Shown: positions 1-11,311 of the stretch, piece by piece
How positions within the stretch are numbered: position 1 is the stretch's first letter
Layout of the letters: each line of letters opens with the position of its first letter
Source: Coleophoma eucalyptorum
Lineage: Eukaryota; Ascomycota; Leotiomycetes; Helotiales; Dermateaceae
Direction of reading: 5' to 3'
Length of the DNA stretch: 64,000 bases
NCBI GenBank assembly: GCA_026120035.1
Contig: JALRME010000017.1
Coordinates: 124,001-188,000, forward strand
The notes under the pieces: generated by a model
Told to the model about the DNA's origin: nothing
The model's database searches: none
Seen by the model: the letters and a program-made list of their open reading frames with translations, nothing else
Program-made: the position numbers and the translations under genes

Positions 1-42
1 GGGACAAACCCCATCATCTTATCTTATCTCTTCTTATCAGTA

Positions 43-166
43 CAGTGCGGTGCAAAAAGTTTGAACCCATGTCATTTATTGCCAAGGCACTTTAACTACA
101 CTAGGAATAGCCTATATCGCCGCTTTTTCTACCCCTATGCAAGAAAACTCTGAAGCTATTCAGAAC
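43..166 (+). repeat. Left terminal inverted repeat of the Tc1/mariner element
   Basis: This 124 bp arm begins CAGTGCGGTGCAAAAAG and ends CTATTCAGAAC. Its reverse complement is found without a mismatch at 1245-1368. Long inverted repeats occur in some Tc1-type families, where the inner part carries extra transposase-binding sites. Confidence 0.93.
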
Positions 167-186
167 CTATTCATAGGAATACCAAA

Positions 187-1245
187 ATGCCACCTATTCG
201 TAGGGAATTAACCCCTCAAATGCGCTCTCGTATCTGCGAGCTTAATTCTTTACATTATACACCTACTCGAATACATAAAATACACCCTGAAATTAGTATT
301 TCAACGATTAAAACAACAATACGACGCGAACATTCTCGGGCTGATAATGTTTCTAAAGAACGAACCGGTAGACCTCGAGGTCTTACAGAAGAACAACGGG
401 ATTATATTTATGATCTTACGAATCATATCAACCCTCATATTACTACACGAGAGCTTTTAGTAGAAGTTGATTACTCTATTCGAAAACGTTCTTTACAAGG
501 CCTTTTACGAGAAATGAATAAGCGGAAATGACTATAACGAAAACGTCCTTTACTTGATAAAGATCGTGCGGCTGCTCGACTTACGTAGGCTATAACCTAT
601 ATGCCATATACGCTAAATGACTGGTTAAAAGTTACTTGGTCAGATGAGTGTACTATTGAAAAGGGTATAGGACGACGGCCTATCTGGACTTTTACTCGAC
701 CAAAGGATCAACCAGAAGCTAAAGATATACAAGGTATACGGGCTAGTGGAAAAGGAGTAAAGAAGATGTTATGGGCAGCGTTTAGAGGTAATCTACGAAC
801 TAGATTAGTACCTCTAGATGGTGATCCTCTTTCTGCACGAGAAGGAGTATCATCGTGGGTTATTAAAGAGCTATATCAAGCATTTCTACCTGATATTATA
901 GCAGAAGGAGGCGAATTTATGCATGATAATGCTGGTCCTCACCGTGGACAGATTGTAAAGGATATTCTAATAGAAATGGGTATTCGGGTAATGAATTGGC
1001 CTCCTTATTCTCCAGATTTAAATCCAATTGAGAATCTATGGGCTTTAATGAAAGCAGAACTATATAGGCTATATCCTGAGCTAGAGTTTGCCCCTGATAC
1101 AGAGGAGACTTTAGATGCTTTAGTAAAGGGAGCATAAGAAGCTTGGTATAATATTGATAATGGTATATTATATAGGTTAGCTAGTACTATGCACCATCGT
1201 GTAGAGGCAGTTATTGAGGCCAAAGGGTGGTATACAAAATACTAG
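187..1245 (+). pseudogene. Tc1/mariner transposase, DD34E, four internal stops
   Basis: One frame runs from ATG 187 to TAG 1243-1245 (352 codons). It is interrupted by in-frame TGA 529-531, TAA 535-537, TAG 589-591 and TAA 1135-1137. The N-terminal part has a helix-turn-helix look followed by a basic linker rich in R and P. The catalytic core is clear: the first Asp is in the WSDE motif near 640, the second in HDNAGPH near 925, and the Glu in NPIENLW lies exactly 34 residues later, which defines DD34E. The stops sit where Gln or Trp codons are likely, in line with RIP. Nothing suggests a functional product. Confidence 0.92.
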
Positions 1246-1368
1246 TTCTGAATAGCTTCAGAGTTTTCTTGCATAGGGGTAGAAAAAGCGGCGATATAGG
1301 CTATTCCTAGTGTAGTTAAAGTGCCTTGGCAATAAATGACATGGGTTCAAACTTTTTGCACCGCACTG
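1245..1368 (-). repeat. Right terminal inverted repeat of the Tc1/mariner element
   Basis: This is the exact reverse complement of 43-166. It starts at the last base of the transposase stop codon (TAG, 1243-1245) and is followed by the TA at 1369-1370. Confidence 0.93.
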
Positions 1369-1370
1369 TA

Positions 1371-1862
1371 CGACATCTCTCGTGCGTACACTCTTGGCGC
1401 ATCTTCCCTTCCATCAAATCCCTACACCGCAATTTTGGCACCGGTATACATGCAGCTACATTCCTCTCAGATCAATTTCTGTTAAAAGAGCTTCTCACAG
1501 ATCGTTAGTAGCCCATTGATATTCAAAATTGTCTTTAACTTTACCTGATCGAAGTAGTAAGTACCGAACCTGATGACCATTTATCACGCAAGTCAGAACG
1601 GCGACATCGATGTTGCCTAGCCTCAGGCTGATATTACACCAGGTTGTTAAGGCGGGGTTGAAGGGGAAAGTGGGGAAGGATTAGAGGAAAGCGAAGACGC
1701 TTTAACAAGCCACGGGTTACATAGATTTACAGGAGTGAGGATTAAGCAATAAAGTTTGGCACTTAAAAGTCCTTGTAATGGTTTCATGCGTATTTGAAAA
1801 ATGACTAAGGACGCAAGAAATGAATGAGAGCATTAAATAAACATACGGCTTGTTCTAATACA
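1371..1862. other. Intergenic, no gene seen
   Basis: About 490 bp between the Tc1 element and the small minus-strand frame. I see no motif, repeat or convincing reading frame. Confidence 0.5.
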
Positions 1863-2210
1863 CTATTTGGTCGAAGGACCAGTGATTTTTCCTGCTCCAT
1901 AAGAACATTTGTATCTAGCAGCTACTCCATCCTCGGGTATCATAGCCGTCGGCTGAGCCGATTCACCAGAGTTTCGACCACGCACTGCGAGCTGCTGCAT
2001 AGTAGTCTCGGACCACTGCCCTCCCCACTGCCTTGCTCCAGGTTCGGTAACGACTCTTTTCACTGTAATGGCATGTTGTGATGTTGTCACGAATATTTGA
2101 TCGGAATCACGGGCGGCCATCATATCTTCGAAGACCATGGCTGGGACTATGTCCACCTGCCTGTTACTTGTCCGAGCCTCTTGTTGCTTTAGGTCATCCT
2201 GGCCAGACAT
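1863..2210 (-). CDS. Small hypothetical protein, doubtful
   Basis: This 115-codon frame starts at an ATG preceded by an A-rich stretch on its own strand, as in fungal leaders. The protein is hydrophilic with no signal peptide, membrane segment or motif I recognise. It lies alone between two transposons, so it could be a relic of a host gene or a chance frame. I make no functional claim. Confidence 0.25.
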   Translation of the reverse strand: MSGQDDLKQQEARTSNRQVDIVPAMVFEDMMAARDSDQIFVTTSQHAITVKRVVTEPGARQWGGQWSETTMQQLAVRGRNSGESAQPTAMIPEDGVAARYKCSYGAGKITGPSTK

Positions 2211-2496
2211 TCTATCTTTTTGTCTTTGACTTTACAGACCGCCGTCGTAATGTTGAGTATAGTGTTCGAGATCGGTGTGTGGGCTGGTGGTTATCCGTTT
2301 GAGATCTTATAGCACATTAGCGGCGGCTGGTGTAGGAGATTTTGAGTGTAATCACCTTTGCCTTGTATAGAAGCGTTTAGATTGCGCAAGCATTTGTTGT
2401 CGAGGGACAAGGTCGGAGATATTCATTTGTCATGATTTCCCCGCTCGGTACTGTTGAAGCCGCTAAGCTAGTTTCGGCTTTCTAGACTTTATTATA

Positions 2497-2539
2497 ACGT
2501 ACATTACAAGCGAGTGGGCCATACAAGCGAGTGGGCCAC
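2497..2539 (+). repeat. Left inverted repeat of the pogo-type element with internal 17 bp tandem repeat
   Basis: The 43 bp arm is ACGTACATT followed by two adjacent 17 bp units, ACAAGCGAGTGGGCCAT (2506-2522) and the same with a final C (2523-2539). The reverse complement is at 16243-16285. Confidence 0.92.
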
Positions 2540-2595
2540 CTTCCACCAAAACAGCCTCCTCCTACTTCGACACTACATTATATTAACATTACTAC

Positions 2596-3408
2596 ATGGA
2601 ATCGGTCCTAGTTGAAAGCAGGCTTATTCTAGCTCTCGAAGCTTTAGATAACGATAAAGATTTAAGCATTCGAAACACAGCAAAGGTCTATAATGTATCT
2701 CGTACGACCCTTACTCGTCGACGCGTCGGAAAACCTTTACGACGTGATACTCTAGCTAATTCGATACGGCTTACAAAATTGGAAGAGGAGGTTATTATAC
2801 GATATATAAGAGAGCTAGTAATGCGATTATTTCCACCTAGGCTTCGTAGTGTTAAAGATATAGCGAATCGACTCTTACAAGTACGCGATACACCACCTAT
2901 TGGTATACATTGGGCCTACAACTTTGTAAAGCGTCAACCAGAGCTCCAAACGCGATTCTCTCGAAGGTATGATTACCAAAGAGCCTTATGCGAAGACCCA
3001 AAGGCTATTAGCGAGTGGTTTGCACTCGTACGGAATACGAAAGCCAAGTATAGTATTATTAAGGAGGATATATACAACTTCGACGAGATAGGGTTTATAA
3101 TAGGTGTTATATTCGTAGGCATAGTTGTAACTACTTCAGAGGGCCGTAGTAGAGCAAAATTAGTATAGCCTAGTAACTAGGAATAGGCTATAGTAATCTA
3201 GGGAGTTAGTACTATAGGCTAGGCTATACTACCGTTTATCGTTCTAGTAGTATAATACCACCTAACTAACTAGTATCAAGAATGTAACCTACCGGCTAAG
3301 TGGGTTATTATAACTATAGATAATAGTTAGACTACTAATAATATAGGCCTAGATTGGATTAAGTACTTCGACTACTCTATAGGACCTCGTACGAAAGGTG
3401 GATATAGG
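2596..3408 (+). pseudogene. pogo-type transposase, 5' part
   Basis: Reading starts at ATG 2596. The first 60 residues contain a psq-type helix-turn-helix (SIRNTAKVYNVSRTTLTRR). Residues about 70 to 150 resemble the CENP-B-like DNA-binding domain, with the WAYNFVKRQPEL signature near residue 117. The DDE core opens with IYNFDEIG around residue 165; its Asp is the first catalytic residue. TAG at 3166-3168 and further stops follow, and the reading is cut by the gypsy insertion at 3409. The rest of the protein resumes at 15337. The stops fit RIP of Gln codons. Confidence 0.88.
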
Positions 3409-3598
3409 TGTCATAGGCCTAAGCGAGGTCATATAGCATTAGCGAGCTAGGCGGGGAAACATATATATATCTTTAGCCCCCTTGGTTTAAGGATCTTTAG
3501 AGATTAGTTTGAATAATAACTACTACCTACCTACGTATACCCTATGTATACCCTACTTATCTATTGCTTATACGTCACTCTACCTATAATATCTGACA
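3409..3598 (+). repeat. Left LTR of the gypsy element
   Basis: The 190 bp LTR begins TGTCATAGGCC and ends TATCTGACA. It matches 15142-15331 over its full length, with mainly C/T and G/A differences. Confidence 0.92.
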
Positions 3599-4147
3599 TT
3601 CTGATCTCTCTCTCCGATAGGAGGTAGCTCGTCGTAAAGTAATTAATAGGATACCAAAATAACGTACGAAACCAGAAGCATTAGTTGTAGCGTCGACGTT
3701 ACCTCTAAGCTTACCCAAACCGAGGTAGGATCCCAATCTCAGCCTACGATAACTATTAGTGATAGACTTACGACGGTACTACGTTGTATCGAGGAGCTCG
3801 AGTGAGAGTCCTACGACTATAAAGAAGTAACTCGATTGGAAACTAGAATCAAAGAAATCCGAGCGGCTAATATACTACTACCTACCCTATATCGTAAACC
3901 CTTCGTAACCCTAGCGGTGCCCTAACTATAACGCTACGCCCCGAAAACAAGGGACCTATTAGATTACATAGGTAGAAATATCAAGGAAGCTTAAGATTTC
4001 TTCTATTAAGTAGAATTAAAATAGAGAGAGGATAATGACATTATATGGCCCGACGACGCTACGAAGGTGATACACGCGGTATCCTACTTCAAAGGGATAC
4101 TACGAGACATTTGGAAATAACATAAGAAAAGAGTAGGAGTTAATAAT
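3599..4147 (+). pseudogene. gypsy gag-like remnant
   Basis: The region has the feel of a gag capsid segment. Near 4040-4110 it reads a DDATKVIHAVSYFKG-type motif followed by a degenerate W, as in fungal gypsy gag proteins. Many stops at former Gln codons break it. It ends abruptly at the copia element at 4148. Boundaries are approximate. Confidence 0.55.
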
Positions 4148-4606
4148 TGTTGGTTCACCCTACGGTGAACGCTGTCTAATCTCTGTCGAGTACTCGGATC
4201 AGAGTCCGGTTCACTAGGAGTTCGAGCTTGACTCTATAGGGTATTAGGTTCACGCTAGACCTATATAATCGGTGAGACGATAGACGTACTATACGCTTAG
4301 GTCACCTTTTCTTCTGAAGGTAATCTAAGTGTATTATAACTATTGTCTATAATATCTGTCCTTCTAAGAGTGGGTATCTCTACTACTTAAATACAACTAG
4401 GTTACCCCTTTTTTCCTTGCTTAAGGCTGACCTCTTATGTTCGTACGGACTTTCCTTTACCTTGCTTTTGTCTAAGCCGAGCTATATTAAGTTCTATAAA
4501 GTAATTACTTTTTCCTTTCGGGAGCTTTGTATAGATCGGGAAGTATCTCGGTAGATATATCGGTAAACATATTAGGCCTAATTCTCGGGATGTCTCGATA
4601 CTAGTA
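4148..4606 (-). repeat. 3' LTR of the copia element
   Basis: On the plus strand it starts TGTTGGTTCACCC. It aligns with 11312-11770 along 459 bp apart from transitions and the final six bases (CTAGTA here, GGTACA there). Confidence 0.85.
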
Positions 4607-4621
4607 ACTCTTTTCTTTTCT
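4607..4621 (-). other. Polypurine tract of the copia element
   Basis: On the minus strand this reads AGAAAAGAAAAGAGT just before the 3' LTR, supporting minus-strand orientation. Confidence 0.75.
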
Positions 4622-4935
4622 GATATAGCTTACCGACGAGCTTCGTACGGGGTCGATAGCTCGATATTCTCTATTTGTCGGGTCCTTGTTTTCTAGCTGT
4701 TTGTCAAACCCTCCTAGGAGTTTTTCTTTGTTCCTTCCTAGCTTGGTTTAGTTTCATAAACTAGGCCTCTTAGGTAGGTATAAAAGGTCGCTTCTCTCTC
4801 CTCCTTTTCTCTCTTTTCTTCATCAACCTTCCTTAGCTTTTCCATCCTAGCTTCACCTTTTTCACCTACTTCCACTTTAGCTTTATAGCCCCTTTTAGTA
4901 TCACTCTCTTTCTTCCGTATGGAATTATCATTATT

Positions 4936-5568
4936 ATATCTGACGAGCGTACTCCTTCACCTAGCGACTAGCTCCTTACTAAGTCCTAAGCTACTACTAC
5001 TCTATCTGAGGTTAGCTCTAGTTCTTCTAAGTCGCTTATCGACTCCGTACGTGGCCTACTTGGTCCTACCCTAGCTCTAGACCTACCTAATGGACTTCTC
5101 TTGGCTATCGACGAGGATTAGACTCAAATTCTCTTGATGGACGCCACCCGCCTTAGGGACCTACTCCTAGAATAGTCCCTTCTTATTCGTAGTTAATCTT
5201 AGCAATGGTTTGCTACCTATAGGGAGGCATACGGAGTAGACCGTAATACTCCTAACTCTCTTGTTCTCGTTTCCCTAGGTCGTCTGGATAGCTTTATTAC
5301 TCCCTCTCTAAGCGACGCTTTTATAGGCCGGCGAATTATTCACCCTTAGCGGATCTAGGCCCTCTTTGCTTAGGCGTACGGCGAGAAGAATCTAGACATA
5401 TATAGCTTCTACTCTTAGGCGAATACCGACGGTCCCTTTTTGCTTTATATCTCTTTACTACCTCTAGGCGGGGGTGCTTATGGTAATTATCTTTGGCACT
5501 AGAACGTAATTAGTTGCTCCTATAGGTTCCCTTATCTTCGTACGAGGTAATACTAACGCTTATAATGA
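4936..5568 (+). pseudogene. Accessory frame of the copia element, antisense to gag-pol, unknown family
   Basis: A plus-strand frame can be read from an ATA codon at 4936 (an ATG if RIP is undone) to TGA 5566-5568. Every stop inside is TAG or TAA, as expected from CAG or CAA. The residues between look like real protein: a Ser-rich N-terminus near codons 25-35, LLMDATRLRDLLLE, WFATYREAYGVDRNTPNS and LLPLGGGAYGNYLWH. It lies between the RNase H end (6110) and the 3' LTR (4606), opposite to gag-pol. I recognise no family. That it was coding is an inference from the stop pattern and composition. Confidence 0.5.
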
Positions 5569-5735
5569 ACTCGATTAACCCTACAAACATTCCTTATAAC
5601 GACTTTGCTTTTGGTCGTCCTAAGACTCCTCCGACTCTAAAGCACGATCGTCCAACTCGTAGAAATACCACTCGTAGTGATACAAATTTGGAATTAGGTC
5701 TTATATTTGGCAAGAGCAAAGGACGGGCTTTCTGA
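5565..5735 (+). pseudogene. Second small accessory frame in the copia element
   Basis: An uninterrupted 56-codon frame starts at ATG 5565, overlapping the TGA of the preceding frame (ATGA), and ends at TGA 5733-5735. The product is basic and rich in Thr, Arg and Asn (RPTRRNTTRSDTN). It may be a separate small protein or the C-terminal end of the previous one after an indel. Confidence 0.35.
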
Positions 5736-6109
5736 TTAGGCTAAGGCGTTTTAGTGTTTCGGTACTGCTTTAGGTGGTTTCTCTAGGTTCTCTAGGTGCT
5801 TGCTTATTCGTACGGGGTCTCTAAGTTATTTAATCGTTGTTTTCCTTTGGAATAAAATAGTAATTTCATTCGACCTTGATTCTAATGATTGTCCTCCTCT
5901 TATAATTGTTTTCGTGATCCTTTTCTTAGTATAACAAACAAATTACTTAATTGGTCTTTAGAGAAACAACTACTTAATTGTTTGGTCCGTACGATACTTC
6001 CGTAACCTTATAAACGTAAACAAAACTAGTTATCCTTTAAAACAAACAAATTACTTAACGAACAATCCTTAACGTTTGTTTTACCTCTAACTCTACTTTT
6101 CTTTTTGTT

Positions 6110-9100
6110 TAACCTACCCCTCAATCTATACGATAATTAAGTTATTATCTAGAAACCTCTAAAGGACTTTATTTGGATTTATCTTTGTTATAACGTCCGC
6201 TATATTATCTTATCCGTTGATCTATCTAATTTCCGTAAGTTCCTTACGTTCGTACGATTGCCGAAGGGCTATAATATCAATCATTAGCTACTTCTCCTTC
6301 GTTGTTCCTAGTTTAATAAGGCACTCGTAAAGTGAATATAAGTCCGTACAAACAACGATTGATATCGTAGGTAGGTCTAGCTATTCCGTAATCATCTAGA
6401 TCGTAGTATAAGTAGTAATAGCTATATCTACCCTAGAGACCATTCTATAGATCTCTAATGCTAGAACGCTTTAGGTAACTCTTTTGCTTTTAGTACTACT
6501 CTAATGTACTAGGTTCCCTTTTATTTCAAATGACTTATCCCCGTACGATTCATTAGCAAGGATAATTATATATCCAATCTAGGAACTAAGGTCCTTATTA
6601 TTTGCAAATGAACCATCCACGAAGACAAAGAGCTTAGTACGTCTAAGGTCAATAGGTATATATATAATACCTCGTTTAATATTCTTGGATTGTTACTTTA
6701 AACGCTTGTTTAAGGCCTTTATTTCTTCGTCCGTAGGGTCCTAGTATTGGATAGCTACGGATAAGTCTATTGAAGCTTTCGGTTGACATACGATTGCTAT
6801 ATAAGCTCCTCGTGCTCTTTGTTCTCTATAGTCTTTCGTACGGTACTTGGACTTTAAGTCGATCAGCTTGATTTTCTTCCCTTGGTCCTTCTGGACTAGC
6901 TAGATGTTCCCGTAGGCTAAGTGAAGTACCCTCCTATTAAAGGTAATTAGGGTCCCTTCCGTAAGTACATCTATTGGCTTAGTACTTAAATTAGCTCCTT
7001 TTAGTATCTTATCCTCTTTATTAATGAATCCTTGGTCTCCTAAGATTAAGGTATCATCTGTTTGTATCCTAACAATCGCAAAGGTCTCCTTTGTCGTCGT
7101 AACTAATAAGCATAAGTCGTACGAAGAGGTTACTATCTTAAGCTTCTCTATATAGTACTTATAGTATATAGCCCACCAGTGGGTTCCTACCTCTGGAATT
7201 CTATATAGTGGCTTTCGTACGAGGATAATAGTATCCTAGGGATATAGGTATTAGATCTCTTTTGGCAAATAGGCTAAGATGATCCTATTAAGGAGGGTTT
7301 CCGACTAGGTATAGGCCTATGTTATATCCCAGCTGAATAACTAGATTCCTTGCTTTACTAGTAAAGGTGTTAGATATACAATTAGCCTCTAGCTTACCCT
7401 TTAGATTGTAGGTGACTACGTAAGGATCTCTGTCTTTCCTTCGTTATTATAGGCTTAGATTACTATACGTGACTTTTCGTACGAAGTACTAGTATTCTTC
7501 CCTTTAACTTTATTTATGATTCGGGAGTTAAAGATTCTCCCCCTATGAATAATAGGATTATACCGTACGAATTCGAATACTCCTTTAGCCATTAGTCTAT
7601 TAATTTCCGCTCGTTGGGATTCTTCAAATGGTTTTCTAGGTATAGTAATAACTCCTTTCTAACGAAGCTCCTTTACTAGCTTAAGGTCGTCTTGTTCTTT
7701 CCTAGTAATATATATCTCTCGTACGGATAATTCGTTGTCTTCTTTATCTGATAGGATAGTCGTAACCTAAGCTTTAAGTCGTTACTCTTGTTAGGCTAGA
7801 AGTATAACCCTTAGTTGGAACTTTACCTTAGGTATTTTATTAGTCTGGTTTTTACTAGGTTGATCCTCGTTTGGTTCTTAAGGTATATAAAAGTCCTTTA
7901 TATAGTATAGCTTAATAACTATCGTACGGAATCAAGAGACTAAGTATAATAGCTAGACTATATATGTTTTATCGTTCGTATAAAGTAATTTATATAGGCC
8001 TTTCTATCCTTCCTTTTCTCTCTAGATTCGTACGTCTAATTATAGAGGTAAATCTAATGTTTCTAATATATCTAGGCCGTTCCGTATTACTAGTACTTTA
8101 CTAACTTATCTCTTAGTATTCGTACGACGTAACTTAGTTATTACCTTCTAGATAGCTACTACCCTTTTTATTATAGACTATAACGAGGCGCTAGCTTATG
8201 TCATCCTTAGGTATACTTCAAACACTAGTAGGGTGGATACTAGTCTATTTGGACCTACTATGTTATTTATAGCCTTTACTACCATTTGGAGTATAGACTC
8301 CTTACTAAGCTACTTATCCTTTAGTTCTTCCTTAAGAATTTCGTACGAACGTCGGAGTGGTCCGTAGTATCGTTCAACCTTACCTATACTATTATAGGCT
8401 TCTATTGGTACTTCCTTTACTTCTACTACTATCGTACGGGCTTTACGTTTAAATTCTATTGATAAGAAGTTCTTTCCGGTATTGTAGATAATATAGTCCG
8501 GTGGTCCTAGATAGGTATCTATCTAGTAGGACCTAAGGGTATCCTATAACGTACGGGCCTTTTAATCCTTTAGAAAGCGAGCGGTACCGAAGGTAGTTAC
8601 TTCGTCGATTACGTAAAGGACCTATTTTTCGTCTAAATAAAGGATATCAATATATATAGAGTAGTTGAATTTGTAATCGTTCTTTATCGTAAATTTAAAT
8701 CGTCCGGGTGCTTTAGAGTGTAGCTAATACTACTCGTAAAACCTCGTAAGTTCTTTAATTAATCCTAGATCGATTTCGTTATATCTAGCCTTTTCTAGCA
8801 AAGTTGCTAGTCTCCGTACGGATGGATGTCTAAAGCGTCGGTATAGTTGTCGGAGCTCTATCTCTATAAGGAAACTCTAGGGAATTTTCTCTTTTGGATA
8901 TTAGCTAAGTAATATCTATAGGTATCCCTACTTTCGTACGAGAGGAATCGTCTTGTCCTATTGGACTAGTAGGTCCTTTAGGTTATCTATAGTAACTTCG
9001 AGCTTATCTATATCCTATAGATAGAACAAGAACGAGGTACTATCGGGGACGATATAGAACCTGATTTGTCCGACCGATATATCTACCTCTATTATCCCTT

Positions 9101-10400
9101 TTACTATCGTAGATCCTTTTCCGAAGTTGACTACCTAGTCTTCTTAGTTCGTACGATAGAAGGTAACTTTCTAAATCCTTTATAGCGCTTGTAGCTATAG
9201 TTCCCCTCCTATAGAGAGTTCCGCTGCCCCTATGTCTAGTATAATACCTTAGAACTCGTCTAATGAATATCTTCCTTTAAGTATGAACGTTGATACTTCG
9301 TACGGTTGACTAGTCTTATTCTTTTCTATAAAGGCGTATGCTATAACGTTATTATTTAGCGTTAAAATTAGCTCCTATCCGTTAACTTCCCTTGTTTCTA
9401 GTAAGAATATCTCCGATAGTCCCCTTTCGTATAGCCGTTCATATATATTCTATAAAGAGAACGTAGTCCACTGGCTTAGTTTAATACTAAGTAGTATTAT
9501 CCAATAGGAATTCGTATTCTTTTTATCTAGTGGTTCTATCTCTTCTTTAGGTTCTCCTTCGTATTCAACGATAAATACCTATAGCTCCCCGTTTGTCTCT
9601 ATCTTAGTAAACATATACTCTTTATATTGTTCGTACGACCTTTTCTTTTCTTTAGGTATATAGTTTGTAGACCAATAGCCTATTTTCTTATAGATAAAGT
9701 ATTTCTTAGTTAGGTTCTTTATAAGGCTCTACTAAGGCTTATTAGGTCTTCGGCTATTGTTCCTAAAAGGCGTACGAAGTAATAGTGGTCTTGAACTACG
9801 GTACGTTCGGTCTATCTAATACTAAGTTGGATTATCGTGAATATCTCCCTATTAATAGTCTTATAGGTATAATACTCTCTCCTTGTTCCGTACGGCTGTT
9901 CCGATTGCTGCTCGTAAGTTAGTATATAGTCCTTCGAAGGTGGTTGCTGGTTTGAACAATACTAGGTTGTATTCCTTAATTCCTCTATATATATTTAAAA
10001 CTTAGTCTCGAAGGCTGTTTTCACTCTAGTACTACTTTGTAAGTCCTCGTTAGGTCGTACGGAGCTTATTAAGTATAATCTCTAAGCATTCTATCTTCGT
10101 TTTATCTGGATTAGCTAGAATAATATCGGATAGATTGATCTTATACCACTCGGATAGATATTTTTGTCTGTTTTCCTCTATCTCAAAGTAGGCTCTAGTA
10201 AGATCTATTATAGTTATAAATTCGTACGAACGTCTAGCTATCTTATCGTAGTAAAAGTCGAATGCTTTCCCTTTAAGCATAATAGAAAATACTAGATGAA
10301 GTTATCCATCCTTAAGTCCGATCTTCCCGTATAGGTCGAAAAAGACTTAAAGTTTTACGTCTAAGATATTATATTCTTCGTTATCGTACTTCCGATCGTC
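6110..10400 (-). pseudogene. copia gag-pol polyprotein, RIP-degraded
   Basis: Translation of the minus strand with stops read through gives gag-like sequence at about 10300-9900, including an intact 76-codon stretch at 10050-10280. The integrase region lies at 8900-8100: a zinc motif with His kept (RRFRHPS) and Cys changed to Tyr, then the DEVTTFG and GKVERYYGPLRR landmarks. RT follows at about 7700-6700 (SRIVI.AYN, IQTDDTLI), then RNase H at 6700-6110 (FVFVDGSFANNKDLSS). This is the arrangement of fungal Ty1/copia polyproteins. Stops are TAG, TAA and TGA at former Gln and Trp codons. Confidence 0.88.
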
Positions 10401-11311
10401 CTTATAGACCTTTATAAGATCTACAAGGAGTCGAGAGGTTGTTGTCCGATTAGCTATAGTCCGTATATCGCCTGACTGTTAATAGTAATCGTACGTAAGC
10501 TAATTTCGTCGGTTAAGTACTAGATAGACTTCTAGGCTAAATCGTAGATACAGTTAAGGGATATCCTTAATGATACCTATAACTCGTCCTAGCTCCTTGG
10601 ACGGTATTATACTCGTCCGTACGATACTTGGTTGGCCTAGTTGTATCCTTAGAGTAGAGTTCTAAGACTACGGTCCTAGTCTTTGGGTTTCCGTTTGGGA
10701 GGTTTGTTATCGTAGACCTAACTAGTGTCTAGTGTTCGTATAGTTCTCGTGTTCCCTTAAGTTTATAAAATTATACTTCTTAAGGTGACTTTGGATTTCC
10801 CTCTCGGTCTATTTGTAAGGCTCTTCTTCCTCTAGGATCTCTTGTAATACCTTAGCATATGAATTAGAACCAGCTTATAGTCTAACCTATACCCTATTGG
10901 TTACTAGGTATATACGGAGCTACTTCTATGCCTTGATATTCGTAATAGAGAACCATTCCTCCTTCCATTGTTCAAATACTTCCTTATAGTCCTCCTATAG
11001 GATATCGTCCTTGCTTGTATCTTTCTCCTAATACGTAATATTAAAGAGAATCTATATATTCAAGGTTGTGCTTGTCTACTTTCCTTCTATCTCCTCCGTC
11101 CGATCGAGTTCGTGGCCCTATAGCTTGGTATCGACGGGGTATTAGACTTCTAGTATCGCGATTAATATCTTCGTACGATATTTCGATATCGTTAGAATTA
11201 TCTTCGGGCTTAGTCTTAGCTATATAGCTTTTAACCTCGCTATTCTATAATTAATAGTAATAGATCAACCACTCGTCTTATCGTAATTGATTATAGTTAA
11301 CTACTGATTAG

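Larger units (their letters stand above)
43..1368 (+). mobile_element. Tc1/mariner-type DNA transposon, non-autonomous copy
   Basis: The 1326 bp element is flanked by TA on both sides (41-42 and 1369-1370), the target duplication typical of Tc1/mariner elements. Its ends are 124 bp inverted repeats starting CAGTGCGGTG. Between them lies one transposase reading frame with four internal stop codons. By letter-by-letter comparison the two arms are identical. That suggests recent movement or conversion, although the encoded transposase is dead, so another copy probably supplied the enzyme. The family follows from the TA duplication and the DD34E spacing; the subfamily is not assigned. Confidence 0.93.

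Noticed and set aside
917..1223. Two minus-strand frames inside the Tc1 element
   Set aside because: They are shadows of the transposase catalytic region.
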